Positions 45,811 through 56,096 of a stretch of 64,000 nucleotides of DNA are shown piece after piece; positions within the stretch are counted from its first letter, which is position 1, and each line of letters begins with the position of its first letter. A program made the position numbers and the translations under genes. This DNA is from Macrosoma leucophasiata (taxonomy: Eukaryota; Arthropoda; Insecta; Lepidoptera; Hedylidae), in assembly GCA_036365455.1 (NCBI GenBank), contig JAWQUS010000002.1, positions 5,456,001-5,520,000 on the forward strand, written 5' to 3'. A model generated the notes under the pieces. It was not told where the DNA came from. It did no database searches and saw nothing but the letters and a program-made list of their open reading frames with translations.

Positions 45811-46485
45811 GTGATTATTCCGGGCTTCCGGGGGTTTTTGGGTGTAGAGTCGTATAGTATGCCTGGGTATGCCCACAGATCAACAGACCATGACCATTAT
45901 ACCGATTATATCCGTATCCTGACTAATATTGACAATAGAGACACTTGTAAACCGCACTTTATAAGCAATAATTTGTTAACATTGACATCTATATATATAT
46001 TTGAAGCATGCAATTTTGTAAAAAAATATCCCGAAACTTTCAATATGCGAGACGAACAACCGCGACGATATCAAAGTCGCCAAAAAAACAAGTTAGAAAT
46101 CCCCGCCTCTAAACTTAAGATATATCACTCAGGGCCTTATGCTATGTGCGTTAAAATTTTTAATAAACTACCAGGAAATATAAGAGAATCCAAAAATAGC
46201 CCAAATTTTATTAAAATATTAAAAGAGTATCTCCTCAAAAAATGTTTCTACAAACTATCAGAATATTTTGAAAACACTGATGACTGGCTAAAAATATAAA
46301 TATATAAATGCTTAAAAATTAATCGGTTTGCTCTCACTGCATTAAATGGATTGCAATACCCAAATAGGGTTCATTTGTGACATTCTAACAAAAATGTAAT
46401 ATACCACCATTATAATTATTGTAATTACCTACTGTAACAAATGAAAGCAATAAATATTGAGTATTGAGTATTGAATATTGAGTAT
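45811..46485 (+). pseudogene. LINE ORF2 C-terminus with a TATTGAG tandem tail
   Basis: An open frame carries NLLTLTSIYIFEACNFVKK, then KIYHSGPYAMCVKIFNKLPG and ends KKCFYKLSEYF before the stop at 46297. This block order is the usual tail of one group of insect non-LTR reverse transcriptases, downstream of the catalytic domain. A 150-base 3' UTR follows and ends in repeated TATTGAG, the kind of short tandem tail such LINEs leave. Nothing upstream of 45811 belongs to it, so it is 5'-truncated. The first 40 codons of the frame are not family-like. Confidence 0.7.
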
Positions 46486-46630
46486 ATGGCATAGAGCTTA
46501 GACTAACTTAATCTAAGGCATAGAGTTAGACTATAGACTACGTTAGGTACTTTAATTAAGCTCTATGCAATCTATGTATGTATACTTATAATATACAGTA
46601 GATATGTATTCTGTGGTTGATGCTATGGAC
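46300..46630. other. LINE tail and spacer
   Basis: After the LINE tail (to 46485) a short unique stretch precedes the hAT-like element. Confidence 0.4.
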
Positions 46631-47981
46631 TAGTGATGCCACTCGAGTCTCGAGTCGTATTATTTAAGACTTATTACAATACGATCCGATTTACGTCGAA
46701 CTTCATGATTAGCTTTATGAATAAAAAATAAATACTGTATCTATTTCAGCATTTTTGGAAACGCCGCCTTCAAAAGGATGAAATGGGGTTTGTAAGTTTT
46801 AAATGGAATTTTAGATTTATTCCCTTTAACGTTTCAAGCTACATCGCAAAAGATAATGAGTGATCAATTTAGAACATGAAGTTAATTCAAAGAGAGAAGA
46901 AAAAAAAGTTACATGAAATTCAATTTTCTTTACATACTAACTGTTAATCCTCTTTTAACCGCTTTGGGGTGAATGTATGTATGTATCTTCACGCCAGGTC
47001 CCTAACGGGGTAGGCAGAGAGTGTAGAGCGCCAGATATCCTGGTCCTGACAAACCTCTCACCTCAAACCTGACAAGCCTCGTCTACCTTCATCATACTCT
47101 TCATACATGCACGCCGATTCCTAAGACTTTTGACCCTACCATCAGATAGAACTCGACCTATTTGGTCATGGTAGATCAGTCTTGGTCTTCCTGGGCCTCT
47201 GCAACCATCCACATTCACATTGTATATCTGTTTAGTCATTCGCTCATTCGACATTCTTTCTATATACCCGAACCATCGGAGCATGCCTTTTTCATTTTTT
47301 CAGCGATACTACATTCAAAAACAGCCTCTTTCCTATATCTTCATTACGTACGCGATCGGTGAGTGATACAGATCTCATCTCGACCGCGTTTAACTTACTT
47401 TCATGCTCTTTCCTGCATACCCAGCTCTCGCTTCCATATAAAAGCGTTGGAGTAAGTACAGCATTATGTAGGGCTAGTCGAGCCCGCTGGCTGAGATGTT
47501 TCGATTCTAGCAGCTTACCCAACGCTCCATTCACGCAATTCCCTGCAAGCACTCTTCTTTCTATGTCAGTGGTGTACCTACCATCCTTGCCAAAAGCACA
47601 TCCAAGATATACAATTTCATCCACCTGTTCTAACACTGCATCATCTACTACTACCCTTGCATTTGTTCTCTGTTCATCTCTTTCAAATACTAATATTTTA
47701 GTTTTATTCACGTTCTTTGGGGTGAAATTACCAATTATCCTGAAAATACCTTTTTCAAGTTCTCCAGTTATTCACCTACTTCAATAAAACTCAAATAGAG
47801 TGATGGAATTATTTTACTGATTACTGCGTCCGAGAGAGTGTACTCGAGTCCGTGTAGAATGAAATGTAATCCTTGGGAATGACTCGAGTCCCAGCGAGTA
47901 ATTCAAGTCAAACCGACAATTTTTTCACTCGAGTCAATATTTTTCCGTTGTCCCTCGAAAATTGACTCGAGTACATCACTA
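46631..47981. mobile_element. hAT-like element with TAGTGATG ends, split by an RTE LINE
   Basis: The left end TAGTGATGCCACTCGAGTC and right end GACTCGAGTACATCACTA are inverted partners. The flanking 8 bases are CTATGGAC and CTTCGGAC (6 of 8 equal). TAG-start ends and an 8-base target fit hAT. The region near the right end repeats ACTCGAGTC several times. The interior is mostly a LINE remnant on the - strand. Confidence 0.65.
47063..47790 (-). pseudogene. RTE-type LINE C-terminal half (frameshifted)
   Basis: The - strand encodes NKTKILVFERDEQ, VYLGCAFGKDGRYTTDIERR, LTPTLLYGSESWVCRKEHES and RVRNEDIGKRL, ending at 47292. A second frame then gives MLRWFGYIERMSNERMTKQI and GCRGPGRPRLIYHDQI to 47063. 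In intact RTE proteins these are one continuous frame, so there is a frameshift between about 47290 and 47340. The 3' UTR continues to about 46970. It is a truncated, dead copy lying inside the hAT-like element. Confidence 0.85.
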
Positions 47982-48148
47982 CTTCGGACGACGGACGCGG
48001 GCGGGACGTATCAGCATGATCAGCATTGAGTCATACTACAGAGTGGAGTCGTGCATCGTGTACTTGTGATTATTATAATAAACTTAGTGAATTCATTTTG
48101 ATTCAAATTGATATGCAGGACTAATCAGGAATAATAATAATTGATGAT

Positions 48149-48493
48149 ATGTGTTCTATAGATCGGGATATAATTACAAGATTTATTGAAAAGTACAAAC
48201 AGCATTCATGTCTTTGGGATACCACTCACTTAGACTATATGAATAAGCTGAAAAGACTCGCGGCTTTGCAAAACATACGTCCTATTTTAGGCGAAGAGGC
48301 GACGATAGACAGCGTCCGCAAGAGAATTGATACGCTAAGGAATGGATATTTAAGAGAGTATAAAAAGGTGAAAGCAAGTATTGCAGAGGCTTCTTCTGAA
48401 GACGATGTGTATATTCCTACCTTATGGTACTATGATTTGATGTCCTTCTTAACATTTGATTTACCTGAAGACGACTTTAAGGTTTGTAAACAG
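48149..48493 (+). CDS. MADF-domain protein, exon 1
   Basis: 115 codons from ATG to a strong donor (AACAG then GTATGT), phase 0. Residues about 5-95 form a MADF domain: ITRFIEKYKQHSCLWDTTH, a YMNKLKR segment, and the RKRIDTLRNGYLREYKKVKA helix, followed by LWYYDLMSFL. MADF is the Myb/SANT-like DNA-binding fold of ADF1-type insect transcription factors. An alternative donor lies 12 bases earlier (TTTAAG then GTTTGT), also phase 0, so the joint could differ by four residues. Upstream, no TATA element was identified. Confidence 0.88.
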
Positions 48494-49199
48494 GTATGTT
48501 CAGAATATAAATTGTTTTTTTTTGCTTAGGTACAACTGTCAGACAAATTCAGATTTGACAACTACTTGTAATGTCAAAGTTGGCGGCATATTTTAAAATT
48601 ATATTTTGCCTAATTTACCCATGTCTGGTCCGGACCTAGATAAAAATAAATTAGAACTTTAGGACTCAACAAAAATATTTGCTATGTTTTGTTTGCGCAA
48701 ATTTAGGTTTGCACCAGCTAATGCTGGCCACATTACGTGTTAACTTCGCTCGTTAAGGTTTGCACTAGTAAAACGTACACCATATCGCAAACTGATACAA
48801 TTATTGTTGACTTGTGCAAGCATATACTTTTTTGCGCAAATAGCATGTAACGCCGGCCACACATGAACACCTTATTTTTTATAAGATATATTCCCACTTG
48901 CCCTGAGTCGCCCCCGCGGCGAAATGTAAGTACATATGTGAAAATTTTGGCTTGTACAAGTCAACAATGAGAGTTGTATGAGTTTGAACAAAAATTTTGG
49001 TTACTTTACATAGTTAAACGTTAAGTGTGTGGCTGGCTTTACTCAATTGACTTAATTTGATACTTTTGATAGGCACATTAGGCACCATGCAGGGCATTGT
49101 TTCTTTGTAGCTAATGTAGCTATCAAATTGATGTCAACTGCCTGAGTTGGCTAATAGTGATAAGATAATTTATCTTTCAAAAGCATTATGCATTTCCTT

Positions 49200-49377
49200 A
49201 CTGGTGGTAGAGTTCAAGTGTAGAAGCTCAAGGAGCATAGGCACCACCATATTCTATCTATCTGCTGCCAAATGGTAGTGTTCAGCACTACCATGTTCTG
49301 GTTAGATGGTAATGTATGTTCCCATAATAAAAAACACAGAGACATAACATCTTAGGTCTCAGGGGTGGTAAAGCAGT
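49200..49377 (+). mobile_element. SINE-A fragment in the MADF gene intron
   Basis: ACTGGTGGTAGAGTTC start and family phrases to TCTCAGGGGTGGTAA. It then runs into an inverted duplication (49360-49404) instead of the 3' half. Confidence 0.75.
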
Positions 49378-49404
49378 AGATATGTAACTGCTTTACCACC
49401 CCTG
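49360..49404. repeat. 18-bp perfect inverted duplication inside a SINE
   Basis: CAGGGGTGGTAAAGCAGT at 49360-49377 is copied in reverse at 49387-49404, with a 9-base loop. The SINE-A sequence stops at the loop. Confidence 0.82.
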
Positions 49405-49528
49405 TACCTGTACCTATTTGTAAAATGTCAGTGTTTTTAGTAAAATGAATTATACCAATTGGCCTTTAAAAATCAATAAAAAAAATAAAATCCTAATAAA
49501 TTTTTAAGTAAGTTAAATTTTGTTACAG

Positions 49529-49870
49529 GAAGTCACAGAATATGGAGAGTCATCAAACCGAGCCAGAAAAAATAAACTGCAAAGTGAAAGAAAAGAAGTT
49601 TTACTAAAAAAAAATCGAACCGAAGATAAACCTGCTGGGCATGATGAAACATTTAGTTCATACATAAATCACCAACTTCAAAAATTATCAAACAATCAAA
49701 GGATATTGGCTGAAAAACTTATGTCAGATATTTTGTATCTAGCAAGGACACACCAACTCCATGAGAGCACACACATAGTTACTGAGTCATCTCCTCAACC
49801 AGAATACCTTGAGAATTCACCATTGTACATCTACACTCCATCTCCTCTTAATGAAGATCATGTTTCTTGA
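49529..49870 (+). CDS. MADF-domain protein, exon 2 and stop
   Basis: It follows a 1035-base intron ending TTTGTTACAG. 113 codons plus TGA, so the joined protein is 228 aa. It opens EVTEYGESS, then a basic linker (RARKNKLQSERKEVLLKK), and FSSYINHQLQKLSNNQRILA with AEKLMSDILYLA, a helical segment where many MADF proteins have their self-association (BESS-like) region. The tail is S/P/Y-rich. The 3' UTR holds a SINE-A fragment. Confidence 0.85.
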   Translation, partial: EVTEYGESSNRARKNKLQSERKEVLLKKNRTEDKPAGHDETFSSYINHQLQKLSNNQRILAEKLMSDILYLARTHQLHESTHIVTESSPQPEYLENSPLYIYTPSPLNEDHVS

Positions 49871-49929
49871 AATATAAGAATAACAGACAATGTCTGTTCA
49901 GATAGAGCTTGGGTGTCAGAGCCAGTCAG

Positions 49930-50040
49930 AGGTGGCATCTGCATTTTGACCTCTGGTTTAAGTAGATATCTATAGACTACAGTCATCACTTCACATCCAT
50001 GTGAACTGCGTGTTTGTTTGCCACCTTTGTTAAATAAAAA
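49930..50040 (+). mobile_element. SINE-A 3' fragment in the 3' UTR of the MADF gene
   Basis: GGCATCTGCATTTTGACC and CATGTGAACTGCGTG to TTTGCCACC, then TTAAATAAAAATA, which provides an AATAAA. Confidence 0.7.
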
Positions 50041-50353
50041 TATTAGTAATTTGGGACTGATACTTTTTTTCGATTTTGGATAAGCGGAGTACCCTGGGTA
50101 TAGGTAAGCCAGAAATTAAACCTCTAAATATTAAATTCTCGGACAGTTTAAACAATACGCTATTTGTATTACCTACAAAGGTAGACTTTGTTACCTTTTG
50201 TATTTTATTAACTTTATTATAGTAAGATTTGACTATGTACCTAATGGGACTGAACTGGTAAATCTGTAAATATATTATAATTTTGATCGCCTTGGTTGGA
50301 TCCAGATATATTTGGATGATGGTTAAAAATAAGTGTCAAATATAGGTATGTTG

Positions 50354-50359
50354 AATAAA
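50354..50359 (+). terminator. Candidate poly(A) signal of the MADF gene
   Basis: AATAAA about 480 bases after the stop; an earlier one lies in the SINE at about 50034. Confidence 0.4.
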
Positions 50360-50379
50360 GTTTTATTTAATTCAAGATT

Positions 50380-51252
50380 GTGTTTTTAATACTTTATTAA
50401 AGTACTAGAGTTTCTATTTATAGTTATGTGCATACAAACCTATAACAAATGAAACATTGGTTATCCTATACCTACCACAGTTTGTGTGCGCTGCTGGCCA
50501 TCCAGAGTTATTTTACAACCGCCCTATTCGGCCCTATTGGAATGGTTTGACTGCCACTATCCAGTTGACTGACTGCAGTAGAGGAAGAATTTTTTCCACT
50601 AGAGGGCGATCGTCATGTCCCGATTCCTTCACAACAACATAATATACAGTCCTATAACTTCATACAGTCAGAATTTTTTTTACACTATCAAACATTATGA
50701 CAGAGGGCAGAATTTTGCACTGTGGGGTTGTTATTTGTTATTTCTTCTACAAAATAAGCACCTACTGGGCGAGACTAGGTACTCAATGTTGTACGTAGGG
50801 CAGGGAGACTTCACACCTCAACATACCGCACCATATTCTGGCCAATCAGAAAAGGCAAAAGAAACAAAAAATTAAATAGTAAAAAATTTATTGTAAATAA
50901 AAATATATTGTACTCGATTTAACGTAAAATATAATTCGTTCAGAATTATCTTAAACATATTTACATACTTTTTTAGCTATTTACAGATATTATTTTATAT
51001 TTTCTATCATTGATGTGCAGTGTCGTAATTAGGGGCTGGCGATGCAGGGGCGCATTCGCAGATCCTTATGCCTGTTGTTGCCACATGTCTGCATTTAAAT
51101 AGACGCCAATATATTTATTCGATACTAGCTGTATGGCTGTACCCTACACGCGTTGCTACGCCACCAAATATGAAAATCATCGGAATAACGGTGGCGCCAT
51201 CTGTCAAACATTGGTTGTAACAACTTAGAAACCTTCGTGGGATTATGCAAAA
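50380..51252. other. Intergenic, nothing recognised
   Basis: No gene is supported. A lepidopteran repeat end (ATACTAGCTGTATGG) is near 51122. Confidence 0.4.
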
Positions 51253-51518
51253 CATAGAGCAACACCGGAGGGGAGTAGCCATGTGCAGGCTTTCCCCTCT
51301 GTCAAAGTACAAGCCCAAATGGGCCTATACCTGTCGCCTACATGTTCAAATGTGTGCGTGAAATTGTTTCTGTATTTTGTTAAAGTCAAGGTGTGAGTTT
51401 CGTACTAATAGACGATTTCTGTTGTGTGCGTGTGTGCATTTCCCCCCGCAAAAAATTACAGACTGTTGCACGCTATGGCTACCAGTCCCCTGCGGTCGGT
51501 GGCTCGTGTTGCTCTATG
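51253..51518. mobile_element. hAT-type MITE, copy 8
   Basis: CATAGAGCAACACCGGAGG start (a deletion just inside the end) and GTGTTGCTCTATG end. The flanks ATGCAAAA and ATGCACAA are an 8-base duplication with one difference. Confidence 0.88.
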
Positions 51519-53376
51519 ATGCACAACGCCTGTAAAGATCACATGATCCGATCTCAAATGTATAGTTAAATTACCATTCTATAAAGGACACATGATTTTT
51601 TTTTATATAGATTTGTAAAACATTTCTTTTTTAATGAGCATAATTATGTCGTCTCGGTCTACATTAGCGACTGTAAAGTGCTTTCAGCCTACATAAATTT
51701 ACGTAACGGCCTAAGGGAGACTCCTGTGGGTCCGATCCTCGGCAAAAGGCGTTGCGAAAAGACACATAAGACATAGGTATGCGATTAAGGACCGTGAAAC
51801 TTACGCTCATTGGTTTAAAAAAAGCATAATTAAGCGCAACGCATCATTTATACATGAAAGTATTCTCTGCGCGCTTATTACCTCAACTATGACACTTGTT
51901 GTGATTATCTTTTTATTAATTTGAATGGTTTGGTTGGTACATGGGGTGATTAAGTGTTATATAAATAATATTATAAAACATAACATTTTACCTATATTTT
52001 ATAGATTTTGGATAACATCTGCGGATTTTAACTATGAATTTACGTAACTCGTGATAAATCGATAGTATCCTTAAGTTAAGTTTATTTACAATGTAAATCT
52101 TTAGCAACTAAAATATGAAGAATTCACTTCTTGCACATTTTCTTTAAAAGAACACATTTTGTTTCCAATTATAACATAGTATGGACTTCACTTAAATTTA
52201 AGATACTATTTTAACAATATATTTTTAAAATTTTTGATTAGTAACCCATCAGGGTTGGATAATAAATTACTCAATACTGTTTTATAAAGAAAAATATTTG
52301 TGTAACTCGGTCTCTACCCTAAAAAGATAAATTAGATACCCATTACGATACAAAGCATAAAAATTGATCTAATACAATTAATTTATTTATGTAAACTTAT
52401 TATTGACTGCTTTTTGTACCTACTTCAAGAAATTATCACACTTTGATTATGTAAACAATTAGAAAGTAATAAAAATTGGTTAAGCTGTTCTTTTATTATA
52501 TAGGTCATGGTACACAGCAATTAAGACTTTGGAACGTATTTTACCCTCTCAATATCATATCTAACAACTAGATCAAAATTATAAACAATGGGAGGGAACA
52601 ACTTTTAAGTTTTCGGTATACTTATTGGTTCTATTCGGTATTTGACGATTGCTATATCCCCTCCATTTATGTGTAACTAACAGACTTACAGAGATTCTTG
52701 CTGCAATTTCATATCATCGTTAGAAATGAAATTATTATCTATCTTTTCGTAGCTGTAAATATCATTGACCATTCGTTGGCAGTCGGTCCATAGCTTCAAT
52801 CAAAGTAGCAATTTATAATAAATATTCATCTGCACGTATTCGCATGAATTATCACAATTGTTTAAAAATACGGTATGCATCTATTCCACATATTTTTTAA
52901 TTTGACTAGTAAAAGGTGTGATCGGAGTAGTGATCATTATTTTATTGTGAGCTCTATCATTTATTATTCATAAACGTATTTTAGCTAGTGTTGTTTGTCT
53001 TTTTCTGTCTTTTTCGATAGATACATTTTAGCTTTGCTTTTTAAAGACAAAGCTAAAACGTATCTAATGTACGTTTATGAATAGGAGGGTATATTTTTTG
53101 TTGTCATGCAAATTGAACAAAGGTATAGTAACAGTGATTTTAAAATTAATGGAAGGTAAAATCGAATGTTCTATTACGTCAAATGACACATGACACCAAC
53201 TTGGTGATATTGTTATTGGTAAGCACGTAAAACTTGCGTCAAAGAAGGCAATTCCACAATCATATTAAAAATATTTACCAATTTTCATGTTGATAAATGT
53301 GAAATAAGACGGCAACAATCCATGAAACAGTGTTGTTGCAATAGTAATAGTCTATCGATAGTATTGTGAACTATCG
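51519..53376. other. AT-rich intergenic with one MITE
   Basis: The only element seen is the second copy of the CCCCTTATTCATAAACG MITE at 52963-53090. No gene. Confidence 0.45.
52963..53090. mobile_element. Small MITE, second copy
   Basis: ATTATTCATAAACGTATTTTAGC start and ACGTTTATGAATAGG end pair with the element at 648. Confidence 0.65.
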
Positions 53377-53615
53377 TGACCTCGAAAAAATAGTCGATAG
53401 CGCGATAGTACTATCGAAAATATCGCCATGCTGCAATACTATCGATACTATCGATACTATTGACCTTATTGACTATTGTTTATAACAATACTATCGATAC
53501 TATTGATCTTTGGCAATAGTATTGCTTATTTTTAACTATCGATACTATCGATAGTATTGCAGCATGGCGATATTTTCGATAGTACTATCGCGCTATCGAC
53601 TATTTTTCGAGGTCA
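53377..53615. repeat. Long palindrome packed with TATCGATA motifs
   Basis: Arms of about 80 bases (53377-53457 and 53535-53615) are nearly exact reverse complements. They include GACCTCGAAAAAATAGTCG and GCGATAGTACTATCG. The arms and the 77-base loop hold many TATCGATA/ATCGATAC units, and more lie just outside. TATCGATA is the DRE/BEAF core in flies. A dispersed inverted-repeat transposon is an equally good reading. Confidence 0.75.
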
Positions 53616-54053
53616 ACTATCGATAGCGCAACTATCGATAGTTTAGCAACACTGGCATGAAACGTGAACATGAACAATGCACGTAACCATAGAAACGGGA
53701 TTCCCCAAGCACAGATAACGTCTGAAAAGTAGATGATAACTTTAGTATTACTCACTTTCAGAGTGAAATGTTGATCACTACAAATTAGAAGGCAAGCAAA
53801 GAATTGGTTAAGGAAACTAAAATGAATATAGAAATCATCAGATTTTTATATGAAACCCTAAAGGTACCTATTTTGATAAAAATATTATATAATTTAGCCT
53901 TGAAGGTCCTTTTGGAACTTACTGATTTCCATTCAACCATCGAGGTCTATAATTTTAGTTACAAATTACAAATTCGAGTTAAGGACAGAGATTTACAAAC
54001 CACAGAACATTATTCCATTTCAAAACAATACGTAAAACACTTATTTATAAAAC
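53616..54053. other. Intergenic, nothing recognised
   Basis: The small + strand frame at 53804-54073 has no family likeness. Confidence 0.35.
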
Positions 54054-54059
54054 TTTATT
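54054..54059 (-). terminator. Poly(A) signal of the receptor-like gene
   Basis: AATAAA on the - strand about 50 bases beyond the stop at 54106. Confidence 0.6.
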
Positions 54060-54105
54060 TACACTTTCGCTAATTACTCTATATTTATGCACTATTTACA
54101 CAACC

Positions 54106-54721
54106 CTAGGTGGGCGCCTCCTCTATTTGGTCGAGCACATTTTTACTAGCGTCTTGGGTCCGGTTTAGGAGAAAATCCAAATCGTCGGAGATCTTATTGA
54201 GCATCCTATCGGTTTCGGGCGAGTCGTACGCCTTGTTCCACTCGCGGTTCACCTGTTCTATGTCGGACTTTTTGGGCTCCTCCTTCACCTCCATGGAGGG
54301 TAAGGAGACGCTGGAGGGGAAGTCGTTCTTGGTCTTCTTCAAGCAGCTCTTGATGGGCGGGGGTATTTTGGAGAGATCGGGGTTGGATTGGACGCATATG
54401 GAGCACGATTCCTGGGGGGTGTCAATTCGTTTTCGAGAGTAGGGTTCGAAGTCGACGGAGCAAGTGAGGAGGGGTGCTTGGGTGGGGGGGTTGTCGTGGG
54501 GCGGGGGCGTGTTAAGTACTCCGAGTTCGAGGCAGACCCGGGCCATGTACTCAGGGGCGGGGTGCTGGGTGTTGTGGGGGACGGGGTGTGGGTTAGGGAG
54601 GGGAATAAGGTCGCAGACGGTGCGGGACGCGTGACGTTCGTACCGGTGCGGACTGAGCACAGACTCCTTGTACTCCACGCAGCGGACGATGTCTGCGCGA
54701 CTGTCAGGCGTTGACTGTCTC
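54106..54721 (-). CDS. Receptor-like gene, last exon (cytoplasmic tail)
   Basis: An acceptor (TTTTACACAG) at 54722 leads into a 204-codon frame that continues the previous exon's split codon and stops at 54106. It starts RQSTPDSRADIVRCVEYKES, has a proline-rich middle (TPPPHDNPPTQAP), a KIPPPIKSCLKKTK basic site, and an acidic C-terminal helix (DRMLNKISDDLDFLLNRTQD). No membrane segment is present. Composition is of a disordered signalling tail. Homology is not recognised with certainty; a cadherin-type adhesion GPCR (Flamingo-like) tail is one idea. Confidence 0.72.
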
Positions 54722-55138
54722 CTGTGTAAAAGATTTGTAAGCTTTAGATAATATTTTTTATGGGTAAAATGTATAGTATTGACTAGAGAATGCTAACAGG
54801 AGTACTCTGTGTCCGTTCAATCGAATGTACATACAACTGAAGAGTTGAATTACTGAAAGTTTGCAAAATGACCCCTCCATAATAAATGGTTCCGAGTGCT
54901 GTGTCGTAAAGAAAATATTTAAACAAAAGACGAGTATTAACGAGATGAAAATGCTGCGGTGGGCAGCGGGAGTGACTAGACTCGATAAAGTACGAAATGA
55001 GTAGGTACATCAGATATGCTTTCAGTCACTCCTATTTCCGTAAAGATGGGCTAAAGCTGTTTGCAATGGTACGGGCATGGCATGGCATGTAGTAAGACGA
55101 CGAATAAAAATAAAATAAATAAAATAATAAAAAATGTT

Positions 55139-55413
55139 TGCCAGTGAATGACAAAGAATGTCCCTTTGGAATATCCCATATTATTTTATTTAGTCTTATC
55201 TTGCCGTTTGTAAAAGAGAGTATGGAACACTCTGTGGATACCTATTTTTATTATTAGGTATTTTTGGACCAATATTTATTTTTTATTTTTGTTTACTTTG
55301 ACATATTAATCAATGTATCAGTTGTTATTCGCTTTAATTTTAAATTTTGTAATTCGACCTATCACAAGCCAATTCTATTATTTCCAAGTGATTAAATGGA
55401 TTTTTGAGTTTGT
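55139..55413 (+). mobile_element. LINE 3' tail, second copy
   Basis: Matches 9398-9665 closely, in the same orientation, inside the receptor-like gene's intron. It ends ATTTTTGAGTTTG. Confidence 0.6.
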
Positions 55414-55482
55414 AGGGTAGTCCATTTTAGTCGCTTGCTGAAATGATAAACAATAGAGCTAAGACCTCGACCTACTTTTTAC

Positions 55483-55615
55483 CTGTGTAGCCTCGGGCTC
55501 TCGAGGCTGGGCGCGCGCCAGTAGGAGGACGCGGCGGGCGACACGGGTGACGAGCTTGACTCCAGCATCCCCACACCCCCTCTACTCTCCACTTCGCCTC
55601 CCTGCTTTATGTACA
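55483..55615 (-). CDS. Receptor-like gene, penultimate exon
   Basis: 133 bases between acceptor TTCTTTCCAG and donor ACACAG/GTAAAA. Read with the split codons from both neighbours it gives YIKQGGEVESRGGVGMLESS, then SSPVSPAASSYWRAPSLES. The other frames are not open when joined. High GC and G/C-ending codons support a real exon. Confidence 0.75.
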
Positions 55616-55673
55616 CTGGAAAGAAGAAACATGTAATTGGCATTCTAACGAACTATACTCTCCATCTCTCTTT

Positions 55674-55958
55674 ACTGGTGGTAGAGCGCCAGTGACGGAG
55701 CTCGCGGGCGTAGGCACCACTGCATTACCTAATATACTTGCCGCTAAGTGGTAGTGTTCAGCACTATCGTATTCCAGTCAGGTGGTAATGTACGGCCCTG
55801 TAATTTCTGGCAGAGAGGTATAACACCTTAGGCCTCAGGAGGGGTAACGCATCTGCATTTTGACCTCTGGTCTTTCTGTAGTCTATAGGCTGCAGTTATC
55901 ACTTAACATCAATGTGTGCTGCATGCTTGTTTGCCACTTTCATAATATTTATTAAAAA
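55674..55958 (+). mobile_element. SINE-A copy in an intron
   Basis: ACTGGTGGTAGAGCGCC start to GCATGCTTGTTTGCC and an A/T-rich tail. Antisense to the host gene. Confidence 0.85.
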
Positions 55959-56096
55959 ATAAGAAATTATGACAAAAAAATAGCGCGGTCGATAATAAAT
56001 TTAATTCAATCGCATTGCTCATCCCGATGCATGCGATAATGGGACATGGGACTCTTTGGTCTTGATTTTTTTTAATGTTTTGTGCGTCAATGGGTT

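Noticed and set aside
47359..47787. 142-codon + strand frame
   Set aside because: Antisense shadow of the RTE reverse-transcriptase region.
54388..54714. 108-codon + strand frame
   Set aside because: Antisense shadow of the receptor-like gene's last exon, which has supporting splice sites and phase.
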